The notes under the pieces are model-generated. The model saw nothing but the letters and a program-made list of their open reading frames with translations. It ran no database searches and was not told the DNA's origin. Made by a program: the position numbers and the translations under genes. A DNA stretch of 22,185 nt, from positions 1-22,185 of the forward strand of contig SLQI01000284.1 of the NCBI GenBank assembly GCA_007131535.1, in the 5' to 3' direction. This document shows positions 5,930 to 16,370 of this stretch, piece by piece (the stretch's first letter is position 1; each line of letters opens with the position of its first letter). The stretch is from Balneolales bacterium (GTDB taxonomy: Bacteria; Bacteroidota; Rhodothermia; Balneolales; Natronogracilivirgulaceae).

Positions 5930-8533
5930 TTATTTGACCACCAGGTTCACAATTTTTCCGGGCACGAAGATTTCTTTCACAAGTTCACCTCCACTCAGGT
6001 GCTTCTTAACCCCGTCCTCAGATTTTGCCTGTTCAAGCACATACGCTTTATCGTCAGCTTTATCCGCCGGAACTTCGATTTGCCCTCTCACTTTTCCGTT
6101 TACCTGCACAGCGTATACTTTGGTTTCACTTTGCAGCCATTTTTCCTCATACTCCGGCCATGGTTCATAGGCAATCGTATGCTGCCCACCCAAACGGCAC
6201 CATAATTCTTCTGAAATATGGGGAGCGAATGGTGAAAGCAACAGTACAAAAGGTTTAAGTATGGAAACGGGCCTTGTATCCCATTTCAGCGCATCATTGT
6301 TAAAAACCATGAGCGCGGATATGGCCGTGTTATAACGGCCATTCTCAATATCATCCGTCACTTTTTTAATGGTCTGATGCAGCGCCCGCAATTGATCTTT
6401 GGTAGGTTCAGCTTCTTGCACTTCTTTGTTCAATTCGCCGGTTTGTTCGTCCACCATCATGTTCCAAACTCTGCGGAGAAAACGGTATACCCCCTCGACA
6501 CCCCGCATACTCCAGGGTTTTACCTGCTCCAGTGGACCCATAAACATTTCATAGAGTCTAAGGGAGTCAGCGCCGTATTCCCGGATTACATCATCCGGGT
6601 TGATGACGTTGCCCCGGGATTTCGACATTTTGTGAGATTTGGCCTCGACGGTGATATCAGTGCCTTTGAGTACAAAGTCGTTGCCCTTTTTCTCCACGTC
6701 GTCTTCGGTCAGGCTGATGCGCTCAAGATCCTCCCGTCCATTCGCCTCTTCGGCCGGGATATAATCTCCGTTTGATTTAAACGCCGTAAACTCCATTTCA
6801 CCGAGGATCATCCCCTGGTTTACCAATCTCTGAAACGGCTCTTTGGTGCTTACCACTCCGATATCATACAATACCTTGTGCCAGAAACGCGCATACAAAA
6901 GGTGCAGTACAGCATGTTCAGCGCCTCCAACATACATATCTACCGGCAACCAGTATTTTTCAAGTTCCGGGTCGACCGGGGCTTTTTCATAATCGGGGCT
7001 GATATAACGCAAATAGTACCAGCAGGAGCCGGCCCATTGCGGCATGGTATTGGTTTCGCGCCGTGCCGGTTTACCGGTTTCGGGATCGGTGGTGTTTACC
7101 CATTCATCAATGTTGGCAAGCGGGGACTCCCCTGTACCACTGGGTTTGTAAGTATCAACTTCCGGAAGTAAAACCGGCAGTTCTTCTTCCGAGACCGGTT
7201 TGGCTTCACCGTCTATATGGATGATCGGGATGGGCTCTCCCCAGTACCGCTGGCGGGAGAACAGCCAATCCCGCAATTTATAAGTAACCGAGTACTTACC
7301 GAGATTTTTCTTCTCAAGCCACTCATTAATTCGTTTGATGGCTTTATCAACAGGAAGACCATCCAGAGAAACTTCGTCATTGGAGGAGTTAACCAGCTCC
7401 CCTTCTTCGGTATCGATAAAGGCTTCTTTGGTGACATCCCCCCCTTTTACCACTTCGACTATCGGAAGCTCATAACGTCGGGCAAAGTCCCAGTCTCGTT
7501 CATCGTGGCCGGGAACCGCCATGATGGCGCCGGTACCATAGCCCATCAATACATAATCGGCTACCCAAATAGGGATCTGTTTGCCGGTTGCCGGGTTAAT
7601 CGCATATCCTCCCGTAAATACACCGGTTTTGTCGCGATTCAACTCCGTGCGATCCAGTTCAGACTTTCGTGCCGCTTCTTCCTTATAGGCATCCACCTCA
7701 GAGCGTTGGCTGTCTGTCGTGATCTTTTCTACCAATTCATGTTCCGGCGCCAGAACCATGTAGGTCGCTCCGAAAATCGTATCCGGCCGGGTCGTAAATA
7801 CTTCTATGGTTTCATCAATACCATCAACCGGGAAAAAGATATCCGCCCCTTCAGACTTTCCTATCCAGTTGCGCTGCATTTCCTTAACGGATTCCGGCCA
7901 ATCTAGTTCGTCGAGATCTTCCAAGAGCCGCTCGGCATATTCGGTGATTTTCAGCATCCACTGGCGCATGGGCTTGCGAATAACCGGAAATCCGCCGACT
8001 TCACTTTTCCCGTCGATAACCTCTTCATTGGCCAGTACCGTACCAAGATCCGGGCACCAATTTACCGGAACATCAGCTTGATAAGCCAGTCCTTTTTTAA
8101 AGAGCTGCAGAAATATCCACTGCGTCCACTTATAGTATTCGGGATCGGTGGTATCCACTTCTCTGTCCCAATCGTAGCTAAAACCCAGAGCCTGGAGCTG
8201 TCTTCTGAAATGATCAATATTGGCGCGCGTGGTCTCTCTCGGATGAGTTCCGGTTTTAACGGCATACTGTTCGGCCGGCAATCCGAAAGCATCCCAGCCA
8301 ATCGGGTGCAAAACATTGTACCCGTTCATTCGCTTATACCGGGCGATAATATCGGTAGCCGTATATCCTTCAGGATGGCCTACATGCAGCCCGCTGCTGC
8401 TGGGATAGGGAAACATATCCAGCACATAATATTTTTTGCGGGACTTATCTTGCGTGTCGGTTTTAAATGTTTTGTTTTCGAGCCAGTAATCTTGCCACTT
8501 CTTTTCAATTTTTGCCGGATTGTAATCGCTCAT
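5930..8533 (-). CDS. leuS: Leucyl-tRNA synthetase (LeuRS, class Ia)
   Basis: Attaches leucine to tRNA-Leu in the cytoplasm; 867 residues, the usual bacterial length. The ATP-binding HIGH motif is HVGH at 50-53, after FPYPSSSG. The CP1 editing domain has TTRPDT at 248-253 and GHDERD with Asp345, the residue that holds the amino group of mischarged amino acids, so proofreading should be intact. The WCPDLGTVLANEEV zinc-domain segment is at about 160-173. The leucine-specific region (about 575-630) precedes KMSKS at 635-639, and the C-terminal anticodon and tail domains end in FVPGKIVNLVVK. The ATG at 8531-8533 starts with the family's 'Y.p..iE.kWq.yW' segment. No Shine-Dalgarno site is visible. 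It is downstream of sprA on the same strand, 184 bp away, probably with its own promoter. Confidence 0.97.
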   Translation of the reverse strand: MSDYNPAKIEKKWQDYWLENKTFKTDTQDKSRKKYYVLDMFPYPSSSGLHVGHPEGYTATDIIARYKRMNGYNVLHPIGWDAFGLPAEQYAVKTGTHPRETTRANIDHFRRQLQALGFSYDWDREVDTTDPEYYKWTQWIFLQLFKKGLAYQADVPVNWCPDLGTVLANEEVIDGKSEVGGFPVIRKPMRQWMLKITEYAERLLEDLDELDWPESVKEMQRNWIGKSEGADIFFPVDGIDETIEVFTTRPDTIFGATYMVLAPEHELVEKITTDSQRSEVDAYKEEAARKSELDRTELNRDKTGVFTGGYAINPATGKQIPIWVADYVLMGYGTGAIMAVPGHDERDWDFARRYELPIVEVVKGGDVTKEAFIDTEEGELVNSSNDEVSLDGLPVDKAIKRINEWLEKKNLGKYSVTYKLRDWLFSRQRYWGEPIPIIHIDGEAKPVSEEELPVLLPEVDTYKPSGTGESPLANIDEWVNTTDPETGKPARRETNTMPQWAGSCWYYLRYISPDYEKAPVDPELEKYWLPVDMYVGGAEHAVLHLLYARFWHKVLYDIGVVSTKEPFQRLVNQGMILGEMEFTAFKSNGDYIPAEEANGREDLERISLTEDDVEKKGNDFVLKGTDITVEAKSHKMSKSRGNVINPDDVIREYGADSLRLYEMFMGPLEQVKPWSMRGVEGVYRFLRRVWNMMVDEQTGELNKEVQEAEPTKDQLRALHQTIKKVTDDIENGRYNTAISALMVFNNDALKWDTRPVSILKPFVLLLSPFAPHISEELWCRLGGQHTIAYEPWPEYEEKWLQSETKVYAVQVNGKVRGQIEVPADKADDKAYVLEQAKSEDGVKKHLSGGELVKEIFVPGKIVNLVVK

Positions 8534-8582
8534 TCGTGATCTAAAGGAAATTTTATTTGTGAACAGACTATTGTTTAGCCTT

Positions 8583-8590
8583 CAAAGATA
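8583..8590 (-). promoter_or_regulatory. Candidate -7 box for leuS
   Basis: The minus strand reads TATCTTTG, a full match to the Bacteroidota -7 consensus TAnnTTTG, about 50 bp before the leuS ATG. No clear TTG -33 box lies 19 bp further upstream, so confidence is limited. Confidence 0.4.
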
Positions 8591-8717
8591 ATATAAAATC
8601 CAGTGAAGTTCATTGAAGTAAACCGCCTTACTTTAGCCGGTATTTTCAGGCCAGCGGATTTTAAAATTTCAGCTAACGCAGATACCGCTCAAAAGGACAG
8701 GTTTGAAGAGCCTTTTT

Positions 8718-11700
8718 CTATCGCGATCGGATATTGACCACAATGTTAAACCGGATATCCTGATCCGTTCGGGGGAATACATTACTGGATTTGGGGAGAA
8801 GCCGGCGGTAATTATACTCAAAGTTGACGGTGATAGTCTGGGAGAATTGGTATCCGATTCTCGGTGCAATATTAATGCGTGTATCTCCCTGCTCTTCCGG
8901 CTCAGCATGGCTGAATGATGCGGGGTCTTCCGTACCGGTTAGATCCGGTTGTGAAAACACTTCTCCAAGATCCTGATTAAGGCGGTAAATCAACCGGAGA
9001 TCCTGATTATAACTAAAGGTTAATCCGAGGTCTATCTGATTTGAGAAACGCCGCAGGAATGGAAGCCTGAAACCCTGTTGGCTATAATTAGCTGTGAACC
9101 TGACACCCCGTGAGATCTGCTCAGTTATATTATTATTGGAAAGGCTGAAGCTTACCACTTTGCTATAGTTATAATCGAGATTGGTACGGAGTCCGCCCGA
9201 CCAGTTCAGGTTCAACCCGGCCATTGGTGAAAACCGCCGTTCCATATTCATTGAACCGGGTTGATAGTCCGAACGAAACGTTTGGATAGTATACTGTCCG
9301 ATGTTGCGGCTCACTTCCTGCCCCGCATCGATATTACGTTCCCAACTCATTCTGAAACGCCCGCTGAACGAGTGGTTCAGCGACGCTGAAGTAAGATAGT
9401 CGCTAATAAAAGGCAAATGCTGTTCAAGTCCCGACCAGTTGACACTCCAGCTGGGCAGCGGTAAGGGGATAAATCCGAGCCTGCCGTATTCCGAAGATCC
9501 GAAAGTCAGGTAGGCTTCCCGGAAATCAGTATTGAGGCTATTAGAACGCAGCATTGCACGAGCAGGATCGGGCTGATTGATTAGGCCGTTTTCGAGATCA
9601 CTTAAACCCCGTTCAATTTGGCGGCGAAACAGCTTGGTATAACCACTTCCAAAACTCCAGACATGAGCGGCAATATTGCCGGATTCATTCACACTGGTGT
9701 TTATTTCATCCATATGTACCCTGAAGGAGGTGCGCCGGGTCTCATCCCAGCCTACGTTCCAATCCAGATCCACACGTATATTGCTAAACGGCTGCAATCC
9801 GGTTCTCACACTGATATCATCATTTTCTGTGATACTCTGATCGAAGTTGAAAATCTCATCGGGTGTGGGTGGCCGGGCAATTTGTGATTCCGGGATATTT
9901 TGACTGAAACCGGTGCGGTAGGAAAACGGGGGAGAAAAATCGGTATCCCGCTCATCATTAAACATGTGGTAAATCCGGGTTCCGCCGGTATACCCTCCCT
10001 GAGAAGAGTTAACCGATGTACTGTAGCTGATATTAAGATCCCGCAGACTAAATATGGCCAGCAAAAATCTTCGTCCGATATATAGCAGATCATCCTCCGC
10101 ATCCCGTTCCGGCAGCTGCTCTTCGAGTTCTTGCCGGGTTTCATCATCCTCAGCCTCTTCCATCTCTTCTCTGATCCGATCCCGCTCATCACGGCGCTGT
10201 TGGCGCTCCTGCTGTGCTTCTGCATCGGCTTCCTGAAGGCGTTCGTACAAAGAAATGCGTTCCAGCAGATTCTGGGTGCGAATAACCGGACTGTGATCAA
10301 GGCTGAAATTATTACCGATACCTGCTCCCAGGCCGGAACCTTCCGGACTGTTGCGCCAACTAAATGATCCTCTGTATGACAGATCATATTGAAACCAGTC
10401 CAGGTAATCCAGGTTACGGAGATTCGGACTCCAGCTCGTCATATAACTTTCCTGATACTCCGACCGTCTCGGCTGTATTTGTTGATCAAAAATGACATCA
10501 CTAAAAACATCTAACGACGGGCGGATTTTAAATGCATCAATATCCTCGAATTCCTCTATAGCAATATTGGACATATCCAGGGACGAGGAGGTGTTGAATG
10601 AAGAATTAATGGACCGGGTTAGGCTGTAATTAAAGCTCAGGTTAGTATTGAGATTAAAGCTGTGACGTTGAGAAAGATCCGCTGGTTCATCCCCGAAAAT
10701 GCGCTCCCTGCTTTCGGAGTAATTGCGCTGAATATTGGCCCCGGTACTGAAGTTTGTAGGCAGATATGAAAATCCAACATCCGAGAATGCGTCAAATACC
10801 GGCCAGTCTTCCATAAACCGAAACGGGTGGAGCCGGCTTATCTCAGGTAAACGCAGGCTGTAATCGGCTGAAGTCCTGTAGTTCCAGGAATCATTAAAAA
10901 CATAATTCGGACTTTTCATCTGGTCCATGTTGTAAACATAACTGAACCTGATGTTATCCAGGGTATACTGTAAAAACGGTGATTGCGAATTGCTTTTAGA
11001 GATATTGGACAAGTTAATCGAATAGCTTTCTTCGTGGGTTCGTACCTGACCAAGCATAGCTTCGATTTCAGCTTCCTGTTCTTCATCGGATAAACCACTG
11101 GTGCGAACTGCATCTTCGAAATCCGAAAAGCGAATATCTCCCTGATGAGGCAGATATCGAGGTGTTCGCATTCTGCGGCTGCCCGAAAGTGCAAGCGGGA
11201 TATTCCAACCATACCGCTCCGGAATAAACCGGTGCAGATTGATATCGGTTGAGAGATTATACGACTCCTGGTCACTGGTTTGACGTTGGCCAAGACCGGA
11301 ATCTAATGGACCGAAACCGTCGGTTGACCGATTGTAACGTGCGTTAACTCTCGCAAAGTCAGCCAGATCAATCCGGGCATTGACATTTGCCGCCCATCCC
11401 TGTTCGTCTTCAAAACCGGAAACTCTTAACTCATTAATCCACACTTCTGCATCGAGGTTGGGTACGCCTCTGCCGTTTTCGTCTCCGTGCGGATTCCTGA
11501 CCCCTACCGCAAAATCGGTAACTCTTCCGAGAGATGGATTACCCTTTACAGCTATTTTAGCTCCCGGCGCGGCATCTTCGAGCAGATCATCACGCACATA
11601 AATTTCATCAAGATCTACATCATCAAGATCTCTGGCTTGTTTAAGTGCATTTAATGCTGAAAGCACAATATTGACATTATTGGAATCCGGCATCCAGACC

Positions 11701-14700
11701 CGGTCGGATTCTTCGCGCTCGGTGGCCGAATCCAGCCCGGTGCCGTCTTCCCCGCCAATCTGCTGAAAGGCATAATGGGGATCCGTCGGGCTGATCGGCT
11801 GCCGGTATTCGTAGTAGTTGGACTCTAAATCATTCCCAAACCGTAATACCAGTTCAATATCTTCCCGGCGTTCGTATCCTTCACCGTGGACGAACATCCT
11901 TAGATTATCGTAATTCAACAGATCCAGAGCTTCGGTATAATTGCGCCTTATAAAACGAGTATCTCCGGACCGCAGATTCTCGACATTGAGCTGAAGTGAC
12001 TGCTCATTACCCCGCGTTTGCTCCTGTTGGGTTCGATCTACAGGGCGAATCGCACCGATGGGAGTCCGGTATGGAATAGGCTGGCGATTGGCATTTTCTT
12101 CAATATTAATTGTAGCCACCTGGAAGTTGGTTCCATTGTTATCGATCTCGCTCAACTCAGGTGCAAGCTGCCATTGATTACCCACGAGCTCCATACTGGC
12201 AAATCGCGCCGTGAACGGTTCTTCATAACCACTCATCCACATACGGATATGACTGACACGCTCAAGGTCATCTATATTTCCAACTCTGCGCTCATATTCC
12301 CGCAAAGGAATACGGATTAGATACCAGCGATCAGCCGGATTGGGCCCCTCTACTTTATCCACCACATAATTGTCCCCGATACTCAGGGCTGAAGTATCCG
12401 CCGGATTAAAATTAACTTCGTATTGAAAGTAAGAATCTTCCGTATTCAGTCGGGCATTGTTTAGCAATCCTTCTGTATTGGGACGGTTAGTTACAGGTCT
12501 GCGGTTTCCTTCGGAAAGAGCGTTTCCTTCATAATAGCCATGCATCCGATGGAAGCGTTTATGTAGCGGCTTGCCCTCCATTTGCGCTTCTTCAAAATAC
12601 ACGAACTGGTCATTAGAAGGGTCATCGAGAATTCGCTGTAACATCTCGGGGTCATCGGCAAAGCTATCTTCCATGCGGTTCAAAAAATCAGCAAAAAGAA
12701 CCTGTTCGCTGAACTCGCCGTCTCCGGAGACAGCTCCGTCCAGACCAACGTTCTCCTCGGCAATGGTTTCGGATGAAAACTGCCCCGTCATATCAGGAGT
12801 AGGGCGGCCGACATAGGAGCGTCCGCGTGCGTCTTGTTCCCGGTTACGTGCTCTGGCCAGGCCGTCCTCCGTATTCAGTACGCCGGTTGCCATGACGTCT
12901 TCATTTATCGTACCGACATCGATATAAAGTGTTCCGCTATAATCCTCAATATCGGCCGGGCGCCCTTCACGACCTTCCGGGAGCATTGGCTGTACCCAGA
13001 ACTCAAGAAATTCGATATTATCCCGTCTGAAGTTATCCTGACCGCTGGGCAGCGTGGTTGTCATCCCCCCCCACATCTCACTTCTGCGGTTTTCCAGTAG
13101 ATCCCGAAGTTCATAGTTATAGTTGTAGGGTCCACGATCGTGCGGATTATAGTAGACATCGAGTGTCTGCAAACGATCCTCTCCTCTTTGCACATCACGG
13201 TTCGGGAATACGTCCTGTACGGCTACCGGTTGGGTTTCGGGATAGTCCCCCGGATTTACCCCGGTTAATCGTTGAATGGCTCTCGGTACACTATACCATG
13301 AAAACTGGGCCCTCATATCCGATCGCTGAACATGATCATCCAGGCTCGTGGCGGGGTTATCCATATCATCATCATAACCCGGGATACCTTTGGGCGCCGC
13401 CGCAAGATGCCATCGACCGGCACGGGAGAGGTCGATCGTCCGACGGGAGCCTTCAAAATGATCAATGTAAGAAATGCCACGTTCTTCATCCGGGAAAAGC
13501 TGGCCGTCATCAATTGCTCTGCGAACCGCCGGTGGGTGAGATACATCCGGGCGCAATTGCGCGAATTCCCCGCTGATGGAAATCCGTGATTCTTCCCGGG
13601 TTGATAAAATCGGGAGCCAGTCCAGTGCTCGGGTCAACCACGGAGCTTCAAACTCAGCACTTCCGTCAAATCCGAAAATAGAACTGTTAACCGGCTCATC
13701 ACCAACCAGTAGTTTGTCCTGATTAGGCCGTTCTCTCAAACTAAAATAGGTACCACCGAAATTAATATTTTCAGCGACCTCGTAATTTGCTCGCAGCCCG
13801 GTAAACGTTGTCTGCTGAATTTGAACCGCCTGCTGGTTTTCGTAGTCAATTTCAATTTCCTGGCCCGACTGCAAATAGCGATCATTCGTAATGATGATAC
13901 TGCCAATGGAGTAATCCACCTCGTAATCGGTGCCTTCAGTTAACTCAACTCCGTTTGCCGTTACCGATACAGACCCTTCGACGAGTGCATAGCCAAGATT
14001 AAAACTTTCCTGAACACCTCCCCGGCTAACCCCTTTCATTTCATATATATTATTTCGGGAGCGCTGGCGGGCATTGGTCCTTGTTTCCGTATACAGTTCC
14101 GGAAATGCATATTGATCTATGGCTTCTTCCACATCATCCGGGGGCAGGTCGCTTTCTTCGTAGATTTCTTTAATACGCTCTCCGAACGGCTCCAGATAGG
14201 GGAATACAATTCTTCCGTTCCGTGCATCCAAGGTTCCGGTGTTAAAATCGAGCTCATTATTCGGACTGGGTTCTCCCTGGCTGTTTACCCGGTCCAGGCC
14301 GAGGTGCTGTAATAACCTTCCGCCAACCGATGGCAGGCCGGTTTGGTCGGTATTACCTCCGGTATAGTACAGATCAAGCTCAATATCTTCGGGGCGCAGA
14401 TCAGTGGCATTAAGTGAGTAGACGTTTCTCATCATCAGAGGCCAGGCAGAGCTTGTGGTACTTAGATTGGATGGTCGCAGAAGTTTCAGGTACAACCGGT
14501 CGCTGCCCCCTTCATTTATCTCCCCGACATTAACAACTTCACCTGCAGCATTCCGGTACGCGAACGAAACCGCAACGGCCTGGCGATCAGAGATATTGGT
14601 TTCCAGCGAGATATAACCAAGGGTTTCATTAAACGTATAATCCTGCCCTTCACGAAGCGGAACAAAATATCCATCTTCAAACTCGTCACTGGCTACGTCG

Positions 14701-16028
14701 AGATCAGAGGCTGAAACAGATACATCCGGATCACGGAAATTATCCAGCAAACCATCATCAAACGGATCCAGATTCTGATCGGGAGGTGCGAAGCCATCCC
14801 CTTCTTCCACCGTACCGAGATCGGTTAGCGCTATAGCCCTGCGTTGATCATCTTCAGCCTCAGCGGAAATATTGAGCACATATACATCCATCCGGGTAAT
14901 TTCAAATATCCGGGTACTTACAACCGGATCGGCCATTGCTCCTTCAAATTCCTGCCGCGAAAAAAAGTCGAGAAAGAAGTGCCGGTCTTCCTGATAGTCT
15001 GTCGGACGAAGAGAAATATCGGATTCCGTTGTACCACCGGATATGGTTTGAGTCTGGCTGTCTCCCTCCTGCTGTGATATAATCCCGCTGAGCGTCAACG
15101 GCCCGAATTGCGCTTCGGAACGAATTCCGAACAGAGCCGATCCTCCACGGATAAGAGAGTTACCGGTGCTCATGGAAACATTGCCCAGCTCTATGGATTG
15201 AATGATTTCATCCTCATATCCTTCGTAAACAATATTTAAGCGGTTTTGCCAGTCGAAAGATCGCTCGGTATCCCAGTCGGTTCGGATGAATAATTTATCC
15301 CCTATCGTTCCCTCAATATTTAACTGCAGGTTCTGATTGAAAAGCGGATCAATTCTGCGTTGTTGATCGGGTGGCAGAGCGGGATCCATGGTCTCCTGGA
15401 TAGACACCCCTACATCCATGTTGGCCGTTCCGGTTACACTTAGATTAACCTCCGGTCGTCCGAAAATCGTAGCAAACGCCGAGGATTCATCAACGGGTAA
15501 ATCGAGCGTAAAATCCAGCAATCCCCTGCGATCATCTCTCCTGCGCTCGCTCTCTTCTACCAATCGCTTCCAGTTTTCCCTTTTTCGGTGTTCCAAACTG
15601 CGGGCTGCATATTCTTCAAACTCCATAACACGCGGCACACCAACGTCGATATCATCAATCGTACGTCTCACATGAAATCGATTAAGGCTGTCACGCTCCA
15701 CGTGAGTCTGGTCTCTGGAATGATCAATTTCAATAATGGGAGAGCGCTTGCGGGGGAACGGATCAGCTGCTTCACGATACCGCGGGCGGGGAAATCGTAG
15801 TGAATCAGGAACACCGGAGTCGTCAATGCCGATTTGAGCGGCTGCCTCGGAATTGCCGCCACGCCGTTCGAGATCATCGGGTGTGTTGGCAGAGTCCGGT
15901 CTGGAGTTTTGATATTTCACCTCCATCCCCGGTTCCCGGGCATCTACGACACAATGAAAACCCATCACCAGTATTGTTACCGGTAAGAGCCCGATAAGTT
16001 TACGGATTCTGCTATTAACGAAACGCAC
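8718..16028 (-). CDS. sprA: SprA, type IX secretion system outer-membrane translocon
   Basis: Giant beta-barrel channel (2436 residues) through which T9SS cargo crosses the outer membrane; it is also needed for gliding in flavobacteria. A signal peptide covers about 1-30 (basic start, hydrophobic 12-28). Conserved SprA segments occur in order: the VSRGGVQESFNLGY region (about 665-730); RGPYNYNYE, then MWGGM, then DNIEFLEFWVQP (about 955-1040), which match the family's 'GPYNfn / rWGG / aNIEyIefW' pattern; and PYRTPIGAIRPVDR, NEQSL, LRMFVHGEG (about 1314-1390). The remainder is barrel strands to the C-terminus. The start is GTG at 16026-16028; an in-frame TGA lies 15 bp upstream and no ATG precedes the signal peptide. 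A charged helical insertion lies at about 1918-1980. No other T9SS gene or cargo C-terminal domain is in the window. sprA diverges from lptF. Confidence 0.93.
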   Translation of the reverse strand: MRFVNSRIRKLIGLLPVTILVMGFHCVVDAREPGMEVKYQNSRPDSANTPDDLERRGGNSEAAAQIGIDDSGVPDSLRFPRPRYREAADPFPRKRSPIIEIDHSRDQTHVERDSLNRFHVRRTIDDIDVGVPRVMEFEEYAARSLEHRKRENWKRLVEESERRRDDRRGLLDFTLDLPVDESSAFATIFGRPEVNLSVTGTANMDVGVSIQETMDPALPPDQQRRIDPLFNQNLQLNIEGTIGDKLFIRTDWDTERSFDWQNRLNIVYEGYEDEIIQSIELGNVSMSTGNSLIRGGSALFGIRSEAQFGPLTLSGIISQQEGDSQTQTISGGTTESDISLRPTDYQEDRHFFLDFFSRQEFEGAMADPVVSTRIFEITRMDVYVLNISAEAEDDQRRAIALTDLGTVEEGDGFAPPDQNLDPFDDGLLDNFRDPDVSVSASDLDVASDEFEDGYFVPLREGQDYTFNETLGYISLETNISDRQAVAVSFAYRNAAGEVVNVGEINEGGSDRLYLKLLRPSNLSTTSSAWPLMMRNVYSLNATDLRPEDIELDLYYTGGNTDQTGLPSVGGRLLQHLGLDRVNSQGEPSPNNELDFNTGTLDARNGRIVFPYLEPFGERIKEIYEESDLPPDDVEEAIDQYAFPELYTETRTNARQRSRNNIYEMKGVSRGGVQESFNLGYALVEGSVSVTANGVELTEGTDYEVDYSIGSIIITNDRYLQSGQEIEIDYENQQAVQIQQTTFTGLRANYEVAENINFGGTYFSLRERPNQDKLLVGDEPVNSSIFGFDGSAEFEAPWLTRALDWLPILSTREESRISISGEFAQLRPDVSHPPAVRRAIDDGQLFPDEERGISYIDHFEGSRRTIDLSRAGRWHLAAAPKGIPGYDDDMDNPATSLDDHVQRSDMRAQFSWYSVPRAIQRLTGVNPGDYPETQPVAVQDVFPNRDVQRGEDRLQTLDVYYNPHDRGPYNYNYELRDLLENRRSEMWGGMTTTLPSGQDNFRRDNIEFLEFWVQPMLPEGREGRPADIEDYSGTLYIDVGTINEDVMATGVLNTEDGLARARNREQDARGRSYVGRPTPDMTGQFSSETIAEENVGLDGAVSGDGEFSEQVLFADFLNRMEDSFADDPEMLQRILDDPSNDQFVYFEEAQMEGKPLHKRFHRMHGYYEGNALSEGNRRPVTNRPNTEGLLNNARLNTEDSYFQYEVNFNPADTSALSIGDNYVVDKVEGPNPADRWYLIRIPLREYERRVGNIDDLERVSHIRMWMSGYEEPFTARFASMELVGNQWQLAPELSEIDNNGTNFQVATINIEENANRQPIPYRTPIGAIRPVDRTQQEQTRGNEQSLQLNVENLRSGDTRFIRRNYTEALDLLNYDNLRMFVHGEGYERREDIELVLRFGNDLESNYYEYRQPISPTDPHYAFQQIGGEDGTGLDSATEREESDRVWMPDSNNVNIVLSALNALKQARDLDDVDLDEIYVRDDLLEDAAPGAKIAVKGNPSLGRVTDFAVGVRNPHGDENGRGVPNLDAEVWINELRVSGFEDEQGWAANVNARIDLADFARVNARYNRSTDGFGPLDSGLGQRQTSDQESYNLSTDINLHRFIPERYGWNIPLALSGSRRMRTPRYLPHQGDIRFSDFEDAVRTSGLSDEEQEAEIEAMLGQVRTHEESYSINLSNISKSNSQSPFLQYTLDNIRFSYVYNMDQMKSPNYVFNDSWNYRTSADYSLRLPEISRLHPFRFMEDWPVFDAFSDVGFSYLPTNFSTGANIQRNYSESRERIFGDEPADLSQRHSFNLNTNLSFNYSLTRSINSSFNTSSSLDMSNIAIEEFEDIDAFKIRPSLDVFSDVIFDQQIQPRRSEYQESYMTSWSPNLRNLDYLDWFQYDLSYRGSFSWRNSPEGSGLGAGIGNNFSLDHSPVIRTQNLLERISLYERLQEADAEAQQERQQRRDERDRIREEMEEAEDDETRQELEEQLPERDAEDDLLYIGRRFLLAIFSLRDLNISYSTSVNSSQGGYTGGTRIYHMFNDERDTDFSPPFSYRTGFSQNIPESQIARPPTPDEIFNFDQSITENDDISVRTGLQPFSNIRVDLDWNVGWDETRRTSFRVHMDEINTSVNESGNIAAHVWSFGSGYTKLFRRQIERGLSDLENGLINQPDPARAMLRSNSLNTDFREAYLTFGSSEYGRLGFIPLPLPSWSVNWSGLEQHLPFISDYLTSASLNHSFSGRFRMSWERNIDAGQEVSRNIGQYTIQTFRSDYQPGSMNMERRFSPMAGLNLNWSGGLRTNLDYNYSKVVSFSLSNNNITEQISRGVRFTANYSQQGFRLPFLRRFSNQIDLGLTFSYNQDLRLIYRLNQDLGEVFSQPDLTGTEDPASFSHAEPEEQGDTRINIAPRIGYQFSQTITVNFEYNYRRLLPKSSNVFPRTDQDIRFNIVVNIRSR

Positions 16029-16370
16029 TAAAAACCAAACTCAATGTTAGAAAGGTGTACCTGTTTTTTAAACCGTAGCACTATCGGGCAATAGGCAAAG
16101 TGGGTTAAATTTCGGGATTAAATTTTTTTTAGGTCCTTTATACAACGATATTCGTTTATCTTCGGCTGAATCCGCAGTATTTTATAATACCTCCCAACTG
16201 ATTATGTACGTTAAGCCTGCGCACATGCGGTGGGGTGCATTTAAAAAATTTATCCGGTGGATGACAGCCGGGGGATTGTATACAGAATTCAATTGTATCT
16301 GCGTACGTTAATCCCTAATGATAATGGCTTTTTTGTTGTTCATCAACATTATTTTTCAAGTTATTTATTG
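16029..16370. other. 342-bp divergent intergenic region between sprA and lptF
   Basis: The region must hold promoters for both envelope genes, but none is convincing. A weak sprA candidate is CAAA at 16096-16099 (TTTG on the minus strand), 18 bp from AAACCGTA at 16070-16077 (TACGGTTT, two mismatches). Toward lptF, ATTGTAT is repeated at 16275-16281 and 16292-16298, and ATACA/TGTAT (16280-16284 and 16294-16298) form a dyad around an AATT-rich centre, operator-like. A small hairpin, TGTTG/CAACA, lies at about 16336-16350. An AT-rich stretch lies at 16106-16130. No RNA gene or small protein is evident. Confidence 0.4.

Noticed and set aside
7217..7906. 229-codon open frame on the plus strand opposite leuS
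   Set aside because: It lies wholly antisense to the LeuRS catalytic and editing region, shows no family resemblance and has the composition expected of a reverse frame.
10054..10236. Serine-rich plus-strand open frame
   Set aside because: The Ser-rich composition is just the complement of the Glu/Arg-rich SprA insertion; not a gene.
13058..13576. 172-codon plus-strand open frame opposite sprA
   Set aside because: Antisense to a conserved SprA segment; no signal peptide, motif or ribosome site. A shadow frame.
16257..16370. N-terminal extension of LptF from a GTG
   Set aside because: The 38 extra residues lack similarity to the family's N-terminus; the ATG at 16371 starts at the conserved basic helix before membrane helix 1.
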